From the NCBI GenBank assembly GCA_019638845.1, contig JAHBSZ010000005.1, positions 1-64,000 of the forward strand: a stretch of 64,000 nt of DNA. The letters run 5' to 3'. The translations under genes and the position numbers were made by a program. The notes under the pieces are model-generated. The model saw only the letters and a list, made by a program, of their open reading frames with translations. It was not told the DNA's origin and did no database searches. How positions within the stretch are numbered: the first letter of the stretch is position 1; the number at the start of each line of letters is the position of its first letter. Below are positions 33,007 to 40,830 of the stretch, in pieces. This DNA comes from Salinibacterium sp. (GTDB taxonomy: Bacteria; Actinomycetota; Actinomycetes; Actinomycetales; Microbacteriaceae).

Positions 33007-34140
33007 CTAGGAAACCCCGAGTTGCGCGGAGAGAACCATGACGGCAGCGCCGCGCATGACGATGTCTTCTCCGAGCGTCGTCATCCGCAACGTCAGATCA
33101 CCGTGGAATTCGGCCATCGTTCTGCTGCGGAGCGTCTCGATGGTCGCCAAAGCAAGCGGGCCATCAAGCAGGTGGGTCGGACCGCTCAGCACGACCTCAG
33201 CGAGGTTGAGCGCTCCGACAACCGGTGCGAGGGCAATGCCAAGGCGCTGTCCTGCTTCCGTGAGAATCTCGTCCCGCGATTCCGGTGCGGCGGTAATCGC
33301 CTTCTCGAGTCGGGGAGTGGCTAGCCAGGTCTCGAGGCAACCGCGCTTTCCGCACACGCACTCGAGGCCACCGTCGGTGCCGACCACGACATGACCGATC
33401 TCACCGGCGGCGAAGCGGCTTCCGAAGAGCGGGGTACCGCCGAGCAGGAGTCCCGCACCGACGCCGTGGCCGACCTTGATGAGCATCATGTCGCTGTCCG
33501 CGTCGCCGAAGCTGTGCTCGGCGAGCGCCGCAGCATTCGCATCGTTCGCCACGACTACGGGAACTCCAAACCGCGCTGACAGCGTGCCCTGCAGATCTTC
33601 ACCGACCCAGCCGAGGTTGGGCGCGGAGAGCACGACTCCGCCGAGATCGACAACACCCGGGGATCCGACACCCAGTCCGAGGATGGGTGAGGTGGTTTGC
33701 GCGACGAGCGACTCTGCGAGTCGGATGACGAGCGCCGTGGCATCCGGGCCGGTGGCGCCGGCGAGGGGAAGTTCAGCGCGGTGCAGGATCTGACCGTCGA
33801 GGTCGAGCACTGCCCCGCGGAAGATCGCGTACTCGCTCAGATCGATACCGATGATCTGGAAGGCCGACCGGTCAAGGTCGAGAAGGGTCGCCGGCTTGCC
33901 GGGCCGCACCCCTTCGCGCTGACCGGTCTCGATCAGAAGACCTTCGGCAATGAGCTCGGCGACAAGGTCAGAGATGGTCACGCGGGTTAGGCCGGTCTCA
34001 CGCGCGATATCCGCACGGCTCTGCTGCCCAGCCCGATAGAGCGTCTGCAACACGAGCGATCGGTTGTGGCCACGAGCATGCTCTGGCAACACTTTCGTCG
34101 TAGGACGCAGCGCCCGGCCGGTCGTGAACCCCGTTGTCAT
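33007..34140 (-). CDS. ROK-family transcriptional regulator
   Basis: A 377-aa NagC/Mlc/XylR-type regulator. Residues about 25-85 form the winged helix (LQTLYRAGQQSRADIARETGLTRVTISDLVAELIAEGLL), followed by the ROK sugar-binding fold with VGSPGVVDLGGVVL, VANDANAAALAEHSFG, GEIGHVVVGTDGGLECVCGKRGCLETW (zinc motif). It heads the GlcNAc operon (receptor, two permeases, kinase, nagB) and probably responds to GlcNAc or GlcNAc-6-phosphate. The -10 TTTACT is 7 nt before the ATG and is overlapped by a palindrome, pointing to autoregulation. Confidence 0.94.
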   Translation of the reverse strand: MTTGFTTGRALRPTTKVLPEHARGHNRSLVLQTLYRAGQQSRADIARETGLTRVTISDLVAELIAEGLLIETGQREGVRPGKPATLLDLDRSAFQIIGIDLSEYAIFRGAVLDLDGQILHRAELPLAGATGPDATALVIRLAESLVAQTTSPILGLGVGSPGVVDLGGVVLSAPNLGWVGEDLQGTLSARFGVPVVVANDANAAALAEHSFGDADSDMMLIKVGHGVGAGLLLGGTPLFGSRFAAGEIGHVVVGTDGGLECVCGKRGCLETWLATPRLEKAITAAPESRDEILTEAGQRLGIALAPVVGALNLAEVVLSGPTHLLDGPLALATIETLRSRTMAEFHGDLTLRMTTLGEDIVMRGAAVMVLSAQLGVS

Positions 34141-34141
34141 G

Positions 34142-34165
34142 TTTGTTAGTAAAGCTTACGAACTA
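34142..34165. promoter_or_regulatory. Candidate ROK autoregulatory operator
   Basis: A 24-bp imperfect palindrome with the core GTTAGTAAAGCTTACGAAC (34145-34163), symmetric at 9 of 12 positions per arm. It covers the -10 (34153-34148) of the ROK gene and is positioned to block it. Confidence 0.55.
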
Positions 34166-34176
34166 ATTAACTGCAA
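34148..34176 (-). promoter_or_regulatory. Promoter of the ROK regulator/GlcNAc operon
   Basis: TTGCAG (34176-34171), a 17-nt spacer and TTTACT (34153-34148) on the minus strand, then 7 nt to the ATG at 34140: a leaderless arrangement. Confidence 0.55.
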
Positions 34177-34247
34177 GCCTTTCTCGGGAAGTTTTCGTCA
34201 AGTTACGACATGCTGATCTCACATCTGTCTCTCGACCAAGGAGCTTC

Positions 34248-34658
34248 ATGAGGCTGCTCGACCAGAACAAGACCGCTGTCGCCCTACTCGGAGGTGTGGC
34301 GCTCGTGGGCGCCCTCGCGGGTTGCTCAAGCGGCGCGGCCGACTCGAGCGGGGTTCACGGCACTTACACCGACGGAACGTACACGGAGAGCGCCGACTAT
34401 CAGGCGCCCAGCGGCACGGAAACCGTCGACGTCACCCTCACCCTTGCCAGCAACGTCATCACGGCGGTCAAGGTCACGGGTCACGCCACCGACCCACAGG
34501 CCAAGACCCACCAAGGCGAGTTCGCCGGAGGCATCGCCGGGATTGTCGTCGGCAAGAATCTCGACGACATCAAGGTCGACAAGGTGGGCGGATCATCGCT
34601 GACCAGCGGCGGCTTCACCGCGGCCGTCGCACTCATCAAGGCTGACGCTGCAAGCTAG
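34248..34658 (+). CDS. FMN-binding-domain lipoprotein (probable ApbE substrate)
   Basis: A 136-aa exported lipoprotein: signal peptide with lipobox ALAGC (Cys26), then a single FMN_bind-type domain (TYTDGTYTESADYQAPSGTETVDVTLTLASNVITAVKVTGHA). The C-terminal motif VGGSSLTSGGFTAAV corresponds to the place where ApbE attaches FMN to a Ser/Thr in this fold. It would carry a covalent flavin outside the membrane and pass electrons. The AAGGAG ribosome binding site is clear. ApbE follows after 1 nt, and a membrane flavoreductase follows that, so all three probably form one redox unit. Confidence 0.88.
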   Translation: MRLLDQNKTAVALLGGVALVGALAGCSSGAADSSGVHGTYTDGTYTESADYQAPSGTETVDVTLTLASNVITAVKVTGHATDPQAKTHQGEFAGGIAGIVVGKNLDDIKVDKVGGSSLTSGGFTAAVALIKADAAS

Positions 34659-34659
34659 C

Positions 34660-35523
34660 GTGCGGCCGCACTGCCTCGCCTTCGACGCGATCGGTACCGG
34701 CTGGCAGCTCGATACCGCCGAGCCGGTCTCGGCGGATCTTGAACGCGCGATCCGGCAGCGAATCGAAACCTTCGACCGCACCTGGTCACGGTTTCGGGGG
34801 GATTCGCTCGTCTCACGTCTCGCCGCCACCCCGGGTGTGTACGAGTTTCCGGATGACGCTCCCGCGCTGTTCGACCTGTACCGCCGTCTCTACGACGCCA
34901 CGGATGCCGCGGTCAGCCCGCTCGTCGGCACAGCCCTCGAGTCCCTCGGCTACGACAGGACGTACTCGTTGCGCGCGTCCGCACACCCCGCCCCGGTTCC
35001 GGCGTGGGCGGACGCGATCGCGTGGGACGGCCACGCCCTCACTACCGTGCGCCCCGTCTGCCTCGACGTGGGTGCAGCAGGCAAGGGGTACCTCGTCGAT
35101 ATCGTGAGTGAACTGCTCCACGAGGGCGGTCACAGCGAGTTCATCGTGGACGGCAGTGGAGACATTCGACACCACGGTCCCAGCATCATCCGGGTGGGAC
35201 TAGAGCATCCGTGGGATGCGTCCAAGGCGATCGGCATCGCCAACGTCGGCGAGGGCGCGATCTGCTCGTCGGCGACCAACCGCCGCGCCTGGGGTGACGG
35301 CCTACATCACGTCATCGATGCGACCACGGGCCTCCCGACTCACGGGATTGTCGCCACCTGGGCGATCGCAGCGACGGCACTCGTGGCGGACGGCCTTGCT
35401 ACCGCTCTGTTCTTCGCCGACCCGGCCCGGCTCGCGGAGTCGTTCGATTTCACGTTCGCCCGTATGCACTCGACCGGGCGGGTAGAGTACTCGCCACACC
35501 TCGACGGAGAGATGTTCATATGA
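34660..35523 (+). CDS. apbE: FAD:protein FMN transferase
   Basis: A 287-aa ApbE/flavin transferase, which cleaves FAD and attaches FMN to Ser/Thr of target proteins. Motifs: DVGAAGKGYLVDIVSELL near residue 140, VDGSGDIRHHG, and HHVIDATTGLPTHGIVATWAIAATALVADGLATALFF with the Mg-binding Asp/Thr region. The GTG is 1 nt after the FMN lipoprotein stop, and its own stop overlaps the next ATG (ATGA). Unlike many ApbE proteins it shows no signal peptide or lipobox, which is odd because its presumed targets are outside; either flavinylation precedes export or membrane insertion, or the start is misjudged. Confidence 0.94.
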   Translation: MRPHCLAFDAIGTGWQLDTAEPVSADLERAIRQRIETFDRTWSRFRGDSLVSRLAATPGVYEFPDDAPALFDLYRRLYDATDAAVSPLVGTALESLGYDRTYSLRASAHPAPVPAWADAIAWDGHALTTVRPVCLDVGAAGKGYLVDIVSELLHEGGHSEFIVDGSGDIRHHGPSIIRVGLEHPWDASKAIGIANVGEGAICSSATNRRAWGDGLHHVIDATTGLPTHGIVATWAIAATALVADGLATALFFADPARLAESFDFTFARMHSTGRVEYSPHLDGEMFI

Positions 35524-37046
35524 AGCAATGGCTCGACCGGATGACCGGAATGGTCACCATGTACACGCTCGTGTTGGTTGTACTCGCCGCCATCGGTGTG
35601 AACGCACTCGTGCTGTCGCTGATCGGTCAGTTGTCGTACGGACCACTGCCGCTGCTCGCCTCGGCACTCGTGGCGATTCTGTTCACCGTTGCATCGAGTT
35701 GGCTGGGTGCAAAAATCATGCGGGTCGACGCGCACCTCGTGTCATCGTTCATCACGGCGTTGCTCGTGTTCTTCGTGCTACAGCCGAAGATCGATCTTCT
35801 CGGCCTCTCCAGCTTCGCCCTCGCGGGGCTGGTGGCGGGACTGTCCAAGACGCTCGTCGCGGTGCGCGGGCGCCACATCTTCAACCCCGCGGCACTGGGA
35901 GCCATCGTTCCCACGCTGCTCGTCTTCACCGGTCTCGTTCCAGGGATGAGCTTCGGAGCCTGGTGGATCGGGACGCCCCTACTCATCCCTGTCACGGTCA
36001 TCGGTGCCTTCCTCGTGCTCTACCGCACGCAGCGGCTCACCCTCGGGCTCGCCTTCATCGTGCTCGCCGGTGCCATCCTCACCGACCTGTACGTCGTGCG
36101 GGGTGCCGCGTTCCCCGACGCGCTGTCGAGCGCGCTGCTCAGCTCGCCGATCATCTTCTTTGCCGGGTTCATGTTCAGTGAGCCGCTCACGCTTCCGCCG
36201 CGGCGCTGGCAACAACTCGCCGAGGCTCTCGTCGTCGCGGTTCTGTTCACCATCCCGCTGCCACTGGGTCCAGTGTCGAACAGCCCGCTGTTCGCGCTGT
36301 TGGTCGGAAACCTGCTCGCCTTCCTCGTGGGGCAGCGTCGTGGCATCCGGCTCACCTATCTCGGTAAAGAGCAGATCGGCGCCGCGACCTGGGAGCTCAC
36401 TTTCCAACCCGCGCGGCCGGTGCGGTTCTTGCCCGGACAGTACATGGAACTCGGAATACCGCATCGCAAGGCCGACTTCCGGGGTAGCCGTCGCTACTTC
36501 AGCATCGCCTCCGCCCCGAACACTGAACGCCTCACCTTCGCCATAACGGTGCCAGCAAAGTCGAGCAGCTTCAAACAGGCACTTCTCGATCTCGAGCCTG
36601 GTCAGCTCGTGCACGGCACCAGCGTTGGTGGCGACTTCGCCCTACCGAGGAACGTCAGCGAACCTCTGCTGTTCGTCGCCGGAGGCATCGGCATCACGCC
36701 CTTCGCGAGTCAGCTCGCGCACGCGACAGAACGCGGCGAGACGCGCGACGTCGTCGTCGTCTACGCGACGAGCGCAGGAGGACCGCTGCCGTACTCCGCC
36801 CTGCTGGAGAAGTCCGGCGCGCGCGTAGTGCTGTTCGGGCCGGAGCCACCCTCGACACTCCCCCCGGGGTGGGAATATGCCGGAGAGGGGCGCATCACGG
36901 GTGAACGTCTCCTCGCCGCTGTGCCCGACGCCGCTCGACGCCGGGCGTTCGTCTCCGGACCGCCGGCCCTTGTCAACGACCTGCGGCGAGCGCTGCGCTC
37001 CCAAGGAACCAAGCGCGTTCACTCGGACTACTTCTCCGGCTACTGA
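35520..37046 (+). CDS. NqrB/RnfD-like membrane domain fused to an FAD/NAD(P) oxidoreductase
   Basis: A 508-aa two-part protein. Residues 1 to about 270 have around nine hydrophobic segments with the NqrB/RnfD hallmarks RHIFNPAALGAI (near 120) and FMFSEPLTLPP (near 220). Residues about 275-508 are a ferredoxin-NADP reductase-type module: FAD motif SRRYFSIASAP, NAD(P) motif LLFVAGGIGITPFASQ and the end VHSDYFSGY. The layout suggests electrons from cytoplasmic NAD(P)H cross the membrane through flavin to the covalent-FMN lipoprotein. The SGAT-type FMN attachment motif of NqrB/RnfD is not visible. It is coupled to apbE by ATGA. Confidence 0.88.
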   Translation: MKQWLDRMTGMVTMYTLVLVVLAAIGVNALVLSLIGQLSYGPLPLLASALVAILFTVASSWLGAKIMRVDAHLVSSFITALLVFFVLQPKIDLLGLSSFALAGLVAGLSKTLVAVRGRHIFNPAALGAIVPTLLVFTGLVPGMSFGAWWIGTPLLIPVTVIGAFLVLYRTQRLTLGLAFIVLAGAILTDLYVVRGAAFPDALSSALLSSPIIFFAGFMFSEPLTLPPRRWQQLAEALVVAVLFTIPLPLGPVSNSPLFALLVGNLLAFLVGQRRGIRLTYLGKEQIGAATWELTFQPARPVRFLPGQYMELGIPHRKADFRGSRRYFSIASAPNTERLTFAITVPAKSSSFKQALLDLEPGQLVHGTSVGGDFALPRNVSEPLLFVAGGIGITPFASQLAHATERGETRDVVVVYATSAGGPLPYSALLEKSGARVVLFGPEPPSTLPPGWEYAGEGRITGERLLAAVPDAARRRAFVSGPPALVNDLRRALRSQGTKRVHSDYFSGY

Positions 37047-37074
37047 CGCAGGCGCCGGGGTCGGTGCCCGGTCG

Positions 37075-37080
37075 TAGGAT
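37075..37080 (+). promoter_or_regulatory. -10 element (TAGGAT), leaderless
   Basis: TAGGAT ends 6 nt before the ATG at 37087, and there is no ribosome binding site. Confidence 0.5.
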
Positions 37081-37086
37081 CAGCGC

Positions 37087-37677
37087 ATGGCCTCATTCGC
37101 CGAGAAGCCCGTGCTCGAGTTCGCCACCCCCGACGAGTGGGAGGCGTGGCTCGTCGCCCATGGCCCGGACGACGGTGTGCGCCTCAAGCTGCGCAAGAAG
37201 CTCTCCGGCGCCCCCGGGCTTACCTACGATCTCGCCCTTGATGTCGCGCTGTGCCACGGCTGGATCGACGGACAGGTAGCCCGGCTCGACGACGACGACG
37301 TGCTGCAGGCGTTCACCCCGCGCCGCAAGAACAGCCCGTGGTCGCAACGCAACGTTGGCCACGTGGCTCGACTCATCGCCGAGGGTCGCATGCGCGAAGG
37401 CGGGCAGACCGAGATCGACCGGGCCAAGACCGACGGACGGTGGGATGCGGCCTACCGCGTCAAAGACGCCCCGGTGCCGGATGACCTACGCGCCGCTCTC
37501 GACGCGAATCCGGCCGCGGCCGCCAGCTTCGAGGCGTTGAGCTCCCAGAACCGGTTCGCGATCCTGTTCCGCATCGGCAACGTCAAGCGCGCTGACACCC
37601 GCGAGCGCAACATTGCGCGCTTCGTCGACCAGCTCGCTCGCGGTGAAACCGTCTATCCGCAGAGTCCTCGACCATAG
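37087..37677 (+). CDS. YdeI/OmdA-family protein
   Basis: A 196-aa cytoplasmic protein of the YdeI family (also called bacteriocin-protection/OmpD-associated): DEWEAWLVAHGPDDGVRLKLRKK near the start, YDLALDVALCHGWIDGQVARLD and FTPRRKNSPWSQRNVGHVARLIAEGRM, then the C-terminal helical part SSQNRFAILFRIGNVKRADTRERNIARFVDQLARGE. The molecular function is not established; relatives are linked to stress or antimicrobial tolerance. Transcribed from its own leaderless promoter signal. Confidence 0.88.
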   Translation: MASFAEKPVLEFATPDEWEAWLVAHGPDDGVRLKLRKKLSGAPGLTYDLALDVALCHGWIDGQVARLDDDDVLQAFTPRRKNSPWSQRNVGHVARLIAEGRMREGGQTEIDRAKTDGRWDAAYRVKDAPVPDDLRAALDANPAAAASFEALSSQNRFAILFRIGNVKRADTRERNIARFVDQLARGETVYPQSPRP

Positions 37678-37680
37678 TCA

Positions 37681-37695
37681 TTCGCCTTCGGCGAA
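37681..37695. terminator. Small hairpin after the YdeI gene
   Basis: TTCGCC-ttc-GGCGAA, 4 nt after the YdeI stop. It could be a weak terminator. Its CGCC..GGCG core also resembles ClgR-type operators, so a heat-shock regulatory role toward the downstream hsp20 is an alternative. Confidence 0.35.
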
Positions 37696-37746
37696 CACCG
37701 GGACTTTTCGGGTGAACTTCGAGGTTCACACTCCTAGAATCCAAGA

Positions 37747-37767
37747 GTTGAGTCATTCCGGCTCAAG
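37747..37767. promoter_or_regulatory. HAIR-like element (HspR operator) upstream of hsp20
   Basis: GTTGAGT-N7-GCTCAAG matches the HspR-associated inverted repeat (CTTGAGT-N7-ACTCAAG) at 12 of 14 positions. It lies 25 nt before the hsp20 start and just after a TAGAAT hexamer (37735-37740), placed to repress until heat shock. Confidence 0.75.
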
Positions 37768-37792
37768 TTTGGACATAACCGCAGGAGTTTCC

Positions 37793-38218
37793 ATGACAGT
37801 CGCCTACACCCCGTTCCGCGACGCACGCCGCGTCGCCTTCTCCCCCGAGTTCAGCCCGGCCTCTCGTCTGGCCGCGGTCGACCTCTACCGCACCGATGAC
37901 AGCGTTGTACTGTCGGTCGACCTCCCTGGCGTCGACGCCGGATCCATCGATGTCGACGTGGACGGCGGAATCCTTACCGTGCGTGCGCAGCGCACCGCAC
38001 CCAGCATTGAGGGTGCGACCTGGCTCTCGCGCGAACGCCAGACCGGTGCAGTAGTTCGCAAGCTGCGCCTCAGTGAGAGCATCGATACCGACAGCATCGC
38101 TGCGGACTATGCCAACGGCGTGCTCACCGTGACCCTTCCGGTTGCCGAGAAGGCGAAGCCGCGCAAGGTAGCCGTGGCCGGTATGGCCCCGGCACCCGAG
38201 GTCGCCTCAGCCGAGTAA
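37793..38218 (+). CDS. Small heat-shock protein (Hsp20/alpha-crystallin)
   Basis: A 141-aa ATP-independent holdase chaperone. The alpha-crystallin domain spans about residues 25-125, with VDLYRTDDSVVLSVDLPGVDAGSIDVDVDGGILTVRAQR and the signature ADYANGVLTVTLPVAEKAKPRKVAV. The ATG at 37793 is preceded by GCAGGAG. A HAIR-like element and possibly a degenerate DosR-like half-site (GGGACTTTT at 37700) precede it; Hsp20 is a known DosR target in mycobacteria. A strong terminator follows. Confidence 0.95.
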   Translation: MTVAYTPFRDARRVAFSPEFSPASRLAAVDLYRTDDSVVLSVDLPGVDAGSIDVDVDGGILTVRAQRTAPSIEGATWLSRERQTGAVVRKLRLSESIDTDSIAADYANGVLTVTLPVAEKAKPRKVAVAGMAPAPEVASAE

Positions 38219-38228
38219 ACCGCAAACA

Positions 38229-38260
38229 CGAAAGGCCGAGACATCCGTCTCGGCCTTTCG
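38229..38260. terminator. Strong bidirectional terminator between hsp20 and icd
   Basis: A perfect 14-bp stem (CGAAAGGCCGAGAC / GTCTCGGCCTTTCG) with an ATCC loop lies 10 nt after the hsp20 stop and 13 nt after the icd stop. Each strand ends in a CTTTCG-type short T-run. It is the clearest intrinsic terminator in the window. Confidence 0.9.
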
Positions 38261-38273
38261 TCATGGTGCTGGC

Positions 38274-39488
38274 TTAGGCGAGCCGCGCGGCGAGGTTCTT
38301 GTCGAGCGTGTCGAGGAACTCTTCGGTGGTTTCCCACTTCTGGTCCGGTCCGACGAGGGCCGCAAGGTCCTTGGTCATGTGGCCGGCCTCGACCGACTTG
38401 ATCACGACGTCCTCAAGGGTGCCAGCGAAGGTGGCGAGAGCCGGGTTGCCGTCCAGCTTGGCGCGATGGGCCAGGCCGCGCGTCCACGCGTAAATCGACG
38501 CGATCGGGTTCGTCGAGGTGGGCTTGCCCTGTTGATGCATCCGGTAGTGACGAGTGACCGTGCCGTGCGCGGCCTCCGCCTCGACGACGGAGCCATCCGG
38601 AACCGAGAGCACCGAGGTCATCAGACCGAGCGAACCGAAACCTTGAGCCACGGTGTCCGACTGCACGTCTCCGTCGTAGTTCTTGCAGGCCCAGACGTAG
38701 CCGCCCTCCCACTTCATCGCCGAAGCGACCATGTCGTCGATGAGGCGGTGCTCGTAGGTGAGGCCTGCTGCCTCGAACTTCTCCTTGAACTCGCTCTGGA
38801 AGATCTCCTCGAAGATGTCCTTGAACCGTCCGTCGTATGCCTTGAGAATTGTGTTCTTCGTCGACAGATAGACGGGGTAGTTGCGGCTCAGGCCATAGTT
38901 GAGCGAGGCGCGAGCGAAGTCGACTATCGACGCGTCGAGGTTGTACTGCACCTGAGCGACGCCGTCGCCCGGAGCGTCATAGACCTCGAACTTGAGGGGC
39001 TCCGAGCCGTCTTCCGGGGTGAACTCGACGGTCAGCTTGCCCTTGCCCGCGAACCGGAAGTCGGTGGCCTTGTACTGGTCGCCGAACGCGTGACGGCCGA
39101 TGATGATCGGCTTGTTCCAGCCGGGGACCAGACGTGGGATGTTCGAGATGATGATCGGCTCACGGAAGATCACACCACCGAGGATGTTGCGGATGGTGCC
39201 GTTCGGGCTCTTCCACATCTTCTTGAGGCCGAACTCCTCGACGCGCGCCTCATCAGGAGTGATCGTCGCGCACTTGACCCCGACCCCGTGCTTCTGGATG
39301 GCGTGGGCTGCGTCGATCGTGACCTGATCGTCCGTGGCATCCCGGTGTTCGATGCCGAGGTCGTAGTACTCGAGGTTGATGTCGAGGTACGGGTGAATCA
39401 GGGTGTCCTTGATCTTCTGCCAGATGATGCGGGTCATCTCGTCGCCGTCGAGTTCGACGACGGTGCCTTCTACCTTGATCTTGGACAA
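38274..39488 (-). CDS. icd: NADP-dependent isocitrate dehydrogenase
   Basis: A 404-aa homodimer-type enzyme (eukaryote-like type II) oxidising isocitrate to 2-oxoglutarate and CO2. Signatures are [36 protein letters not shown] (substrate Ser/Asn/Arg), [24 protein letters not shown]-like [23 protein letters not shown] and [12 protein letters not shown] (NADP loop). I chose the TTG at 39488 because AAGGAG is exactly 6 nt upstream and [14 protein letters not shown] is the normal N-terminus; there is no ATG or GTG close by. Central TCA-cycle gene, separate from sucCD. Confidence 0.95.
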   Translation of the reverse strand: MSKIKVEGTVVELDGDEMTRIIWQKIKDTLIHPYLDINLEYYDLGIEHRDATDDQVTIDAAHAIQKHGVGVKCATITPDEARVEEFGLKKMWKSPNGTIRNILGGVIFREPIIISNIPRLVPGWNKPIIIGRHAFGDQYKATDFRFAGKGKLTVEFTPEDGSEPLKFEVYDAPGDGVAQVQYNLDASIVDFARASLNYGLSRNYPVYLSTKNTILKAYDGRFKDIFEEIFQSEFKEKFEAAGLTYEHRLIDDMVASAMKWEGGYVWACKNYDGDVQSDTVAQGFGSLGLMTSVLSVPDGSVVEAEAAHGTVTRHYRMHQQGKPTSTNPIASIYAWTRGLAHRAKLDGNPALATFAGTLEDVVIKSVEAGHMTKDLAALVGPDQKWETTEEFLDTLDKNLAARLA

Positions 39489-39584
39489 GCTGAACTCCTT
39501 AGTCTTTTGGGCCGAGAACAGCATACTCGCTGAAAGAAGTATCTTGATGTCGAGATAACTTGGCGTGCCGCTACGCGTGAGCAT

Positions 39585-39590
39585 TAGCCT
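39585..39590 (+). promoter_or_regulatory. -10 element (TAGCCT), leaderless GNAT gene
   Basis: TAGCCT ends 6 nt before the ATG at 39597. Confidence 0.5.
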
Positions 39591-39596
39591 GAGGGC

Positions 39597-40055
39597 ATGG
39601 CTGAACTGCGACTGGAAGAACTCTCCGCGAAGACCATCGTCGCGGCCAACAACCTCATCCTGCGGCGCGGACAGGAACAGTACGTGACTCCGCCGTCGTA
39701 CGCGATCGCCGACAGCTACCTCAACCCGATCACTTCGTGGCCGCGCGTGGTGCTTGAGGGCGACACGGTCGTCGGGTTCATCCGGGGCAATTTCGACCCA
39801 GAAGCACTGCAACCTGAGTTCCGCAGTTGTGTGTGGCGGGTGACCGTCGCGTCGGATGCGCAGGGCAAGGGTGTCGGCAAGTTCGCTGTGTGGGCGCTCG
39901 CCGACGAAGCCCGAAGTCGAGGCTTCGAGAGCATCTCCGCCATCTGGGAGCCTGGCGAAGACGGCCCGGAGCAATTCTTTTTGCGGGTGGGCTTCGTTGT
40001 CGAAGGCGAGACACAGTACGGCGAGAAAATCGGAACCCTCGCCCTCAGTGCGTAA
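39597..40055 (+). CDS. GNAT-family N-acetyltransferase
   Basis: A 152-aa acetyl-CoA-dependent acyltransferase. The CoA-binding motif A is [30 protein letters not shown] (about 80-110), followed by motif [17 protein letters not shown]. The substrate cannot be deduced. Its last 8 nt overlap the start of the alkyltransferase-like gene, so the two are probably translated from one transcript. Divergent from icd with a 108-bp gap. Confidence 0.88.
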   Translation: MAELRLEELSAKTIVAANNLILRRGQEQYVTPPSYAIADSYLNPITSWPRVVLEGDTVVGFIRGNFDPEALQPEFRSCVWRVTVASDAQGKGVGKFAVWALADEARSRGFESISAIWEPGEDGPEQFFLRVGFVVEGETQYGEKIGTLALSA

Positions 40056-40356
40056 ACCCCCGGAAGACTTCATCGCGGCTGTGCTGTCGGTGGTCGAGTC
40101 CATCCCGTCGGGGCGGGTCATGGCCTACGGCGATGTCGCCGCGGCGATCGGTTCGCGTGCGGCCCGCGCTGTCGGCACGGTCATGTCGCACTACGGGTCG
40201 GATGCACCGTGGTGGCGGGTGGTACGTGCGAGCGGGCATCCCCCACTCGACCACGAAACCCGCGCGCTGCAGCACTACCGCGTCGAAGGGACCCCGCTGA
40301 AGTGGAGCGGAGACACCTACCGCATTGACCTCGCGATCGCGCGACACACACCTTAG
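40048..40356 (+). CDS. Alkyltransferase-like protein (ATL, MGMT fold without active Cys)
   Basis: A 102-aa protein covering only the DNA-binding/active-site domain of O6-alkylguanine-DNA alkyltransferase: [39 protein letters not shown]. The active-site PCHRV is replaced by [10 protein letters not shown], so it cannot accept alkyl groups; ATL proteins instead flag O6-alkylguanine for nucleotide excision repair. The GTG start overlaps the GNAT gene by 8 nt. The length is normal for actinobacterial ATLs. Confidence 0.9.
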   Translation: MRKPPEDFIAAVLSVVESIPSGRVMAYGDVAAAIGSRAARAVGTVMSHYGSDAPWWRVVRASGHPPLDHETRALQHYRVEGTPLKWSGDTYRIDLAIARHTP

Positions 40357-40369
40357 CCGCCGGTACGCT

Positions 40370-40825
40370 CTAGCCCGCGTAGGCGGCCTCGAGCTCGGCA
40401 ATGACGATCTTGCGCATTCCTAACATCGTCTGGATCACCCTGCCCGCCTTCTCCCGATCAGGGCCTGACTGCAGTCGCCCGAGTGCCGTGGGGATGATCT
40501 GCCACGAGAGTCCGTACTTATCTTTGAGCCAGCCGCACTGCGACTCTTCGCCGCCGTCTGCGGTGAGGGCATCCCACAGCACGTCGACCTCCTCCTGGGT
40601 GTCGACCGATACGAAGAGCGAGATCGCCTCCGTGAACGCGAAGTTCGGTCCACCGTTGAGTGCCATGATGCGCTGCCCCGCAAGCTCGAAGGTCGCGAAG
40701 AACAGCGTCCCATCGGGGCCACGGCTCTCGTCGATCGTCACCGCATCGGGGAACAACCTCGAGTAGAAGGCGATGGCCTCGTCAGCGTTGTTGTCGAACC
40801 ACAGGAAGGGAGTGATGGTCGTCAT
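40370..40825 (-). CDS. VOC-fold PhnB/3-demethylubiquinone methyltransferase-like protein
   Basis: A 151-aa vicinal-oxygen-chelate protein: ITPFLWFDNNADEAIAFYSRLFPD at the start and CGWLKDKYGLSWQIIP near 115 identify the PhnB/3-dmu-9_3-mt subgroup, whose enzymatic role is mostly undefined. ATG 40825 is chosen because it follows a TAGTCT -10 by 7 nt; an earlier in-frame start at 40852 overlaps the ABC gene. It lies downstream of the ABC exporter on the same strand but has its own promoter signal. Confidence 0.85.
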   Translation of the reverse strand: MTTITPFLWFDNNADEAIAFYSRLFPDAVTIDESRGPDGTLFFATFELAGQRIMALNGGPNFAFTEAISLFVSVDTQEEVDVLWDALTADGGEESQCGWLKDKYGLSWQIIPTALGRLQSGPDREKAGRVIQTMLGMRKIVIAELEAAYAG

Positions 40826-40830
40826 GTCAG

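Noticed and set aside
38379-39533. 384-aa plus-strand ORF
   Set aside because: It lies wholly antisense to icd, which has full catalytic motifs; a typical high-GC shadow frame.
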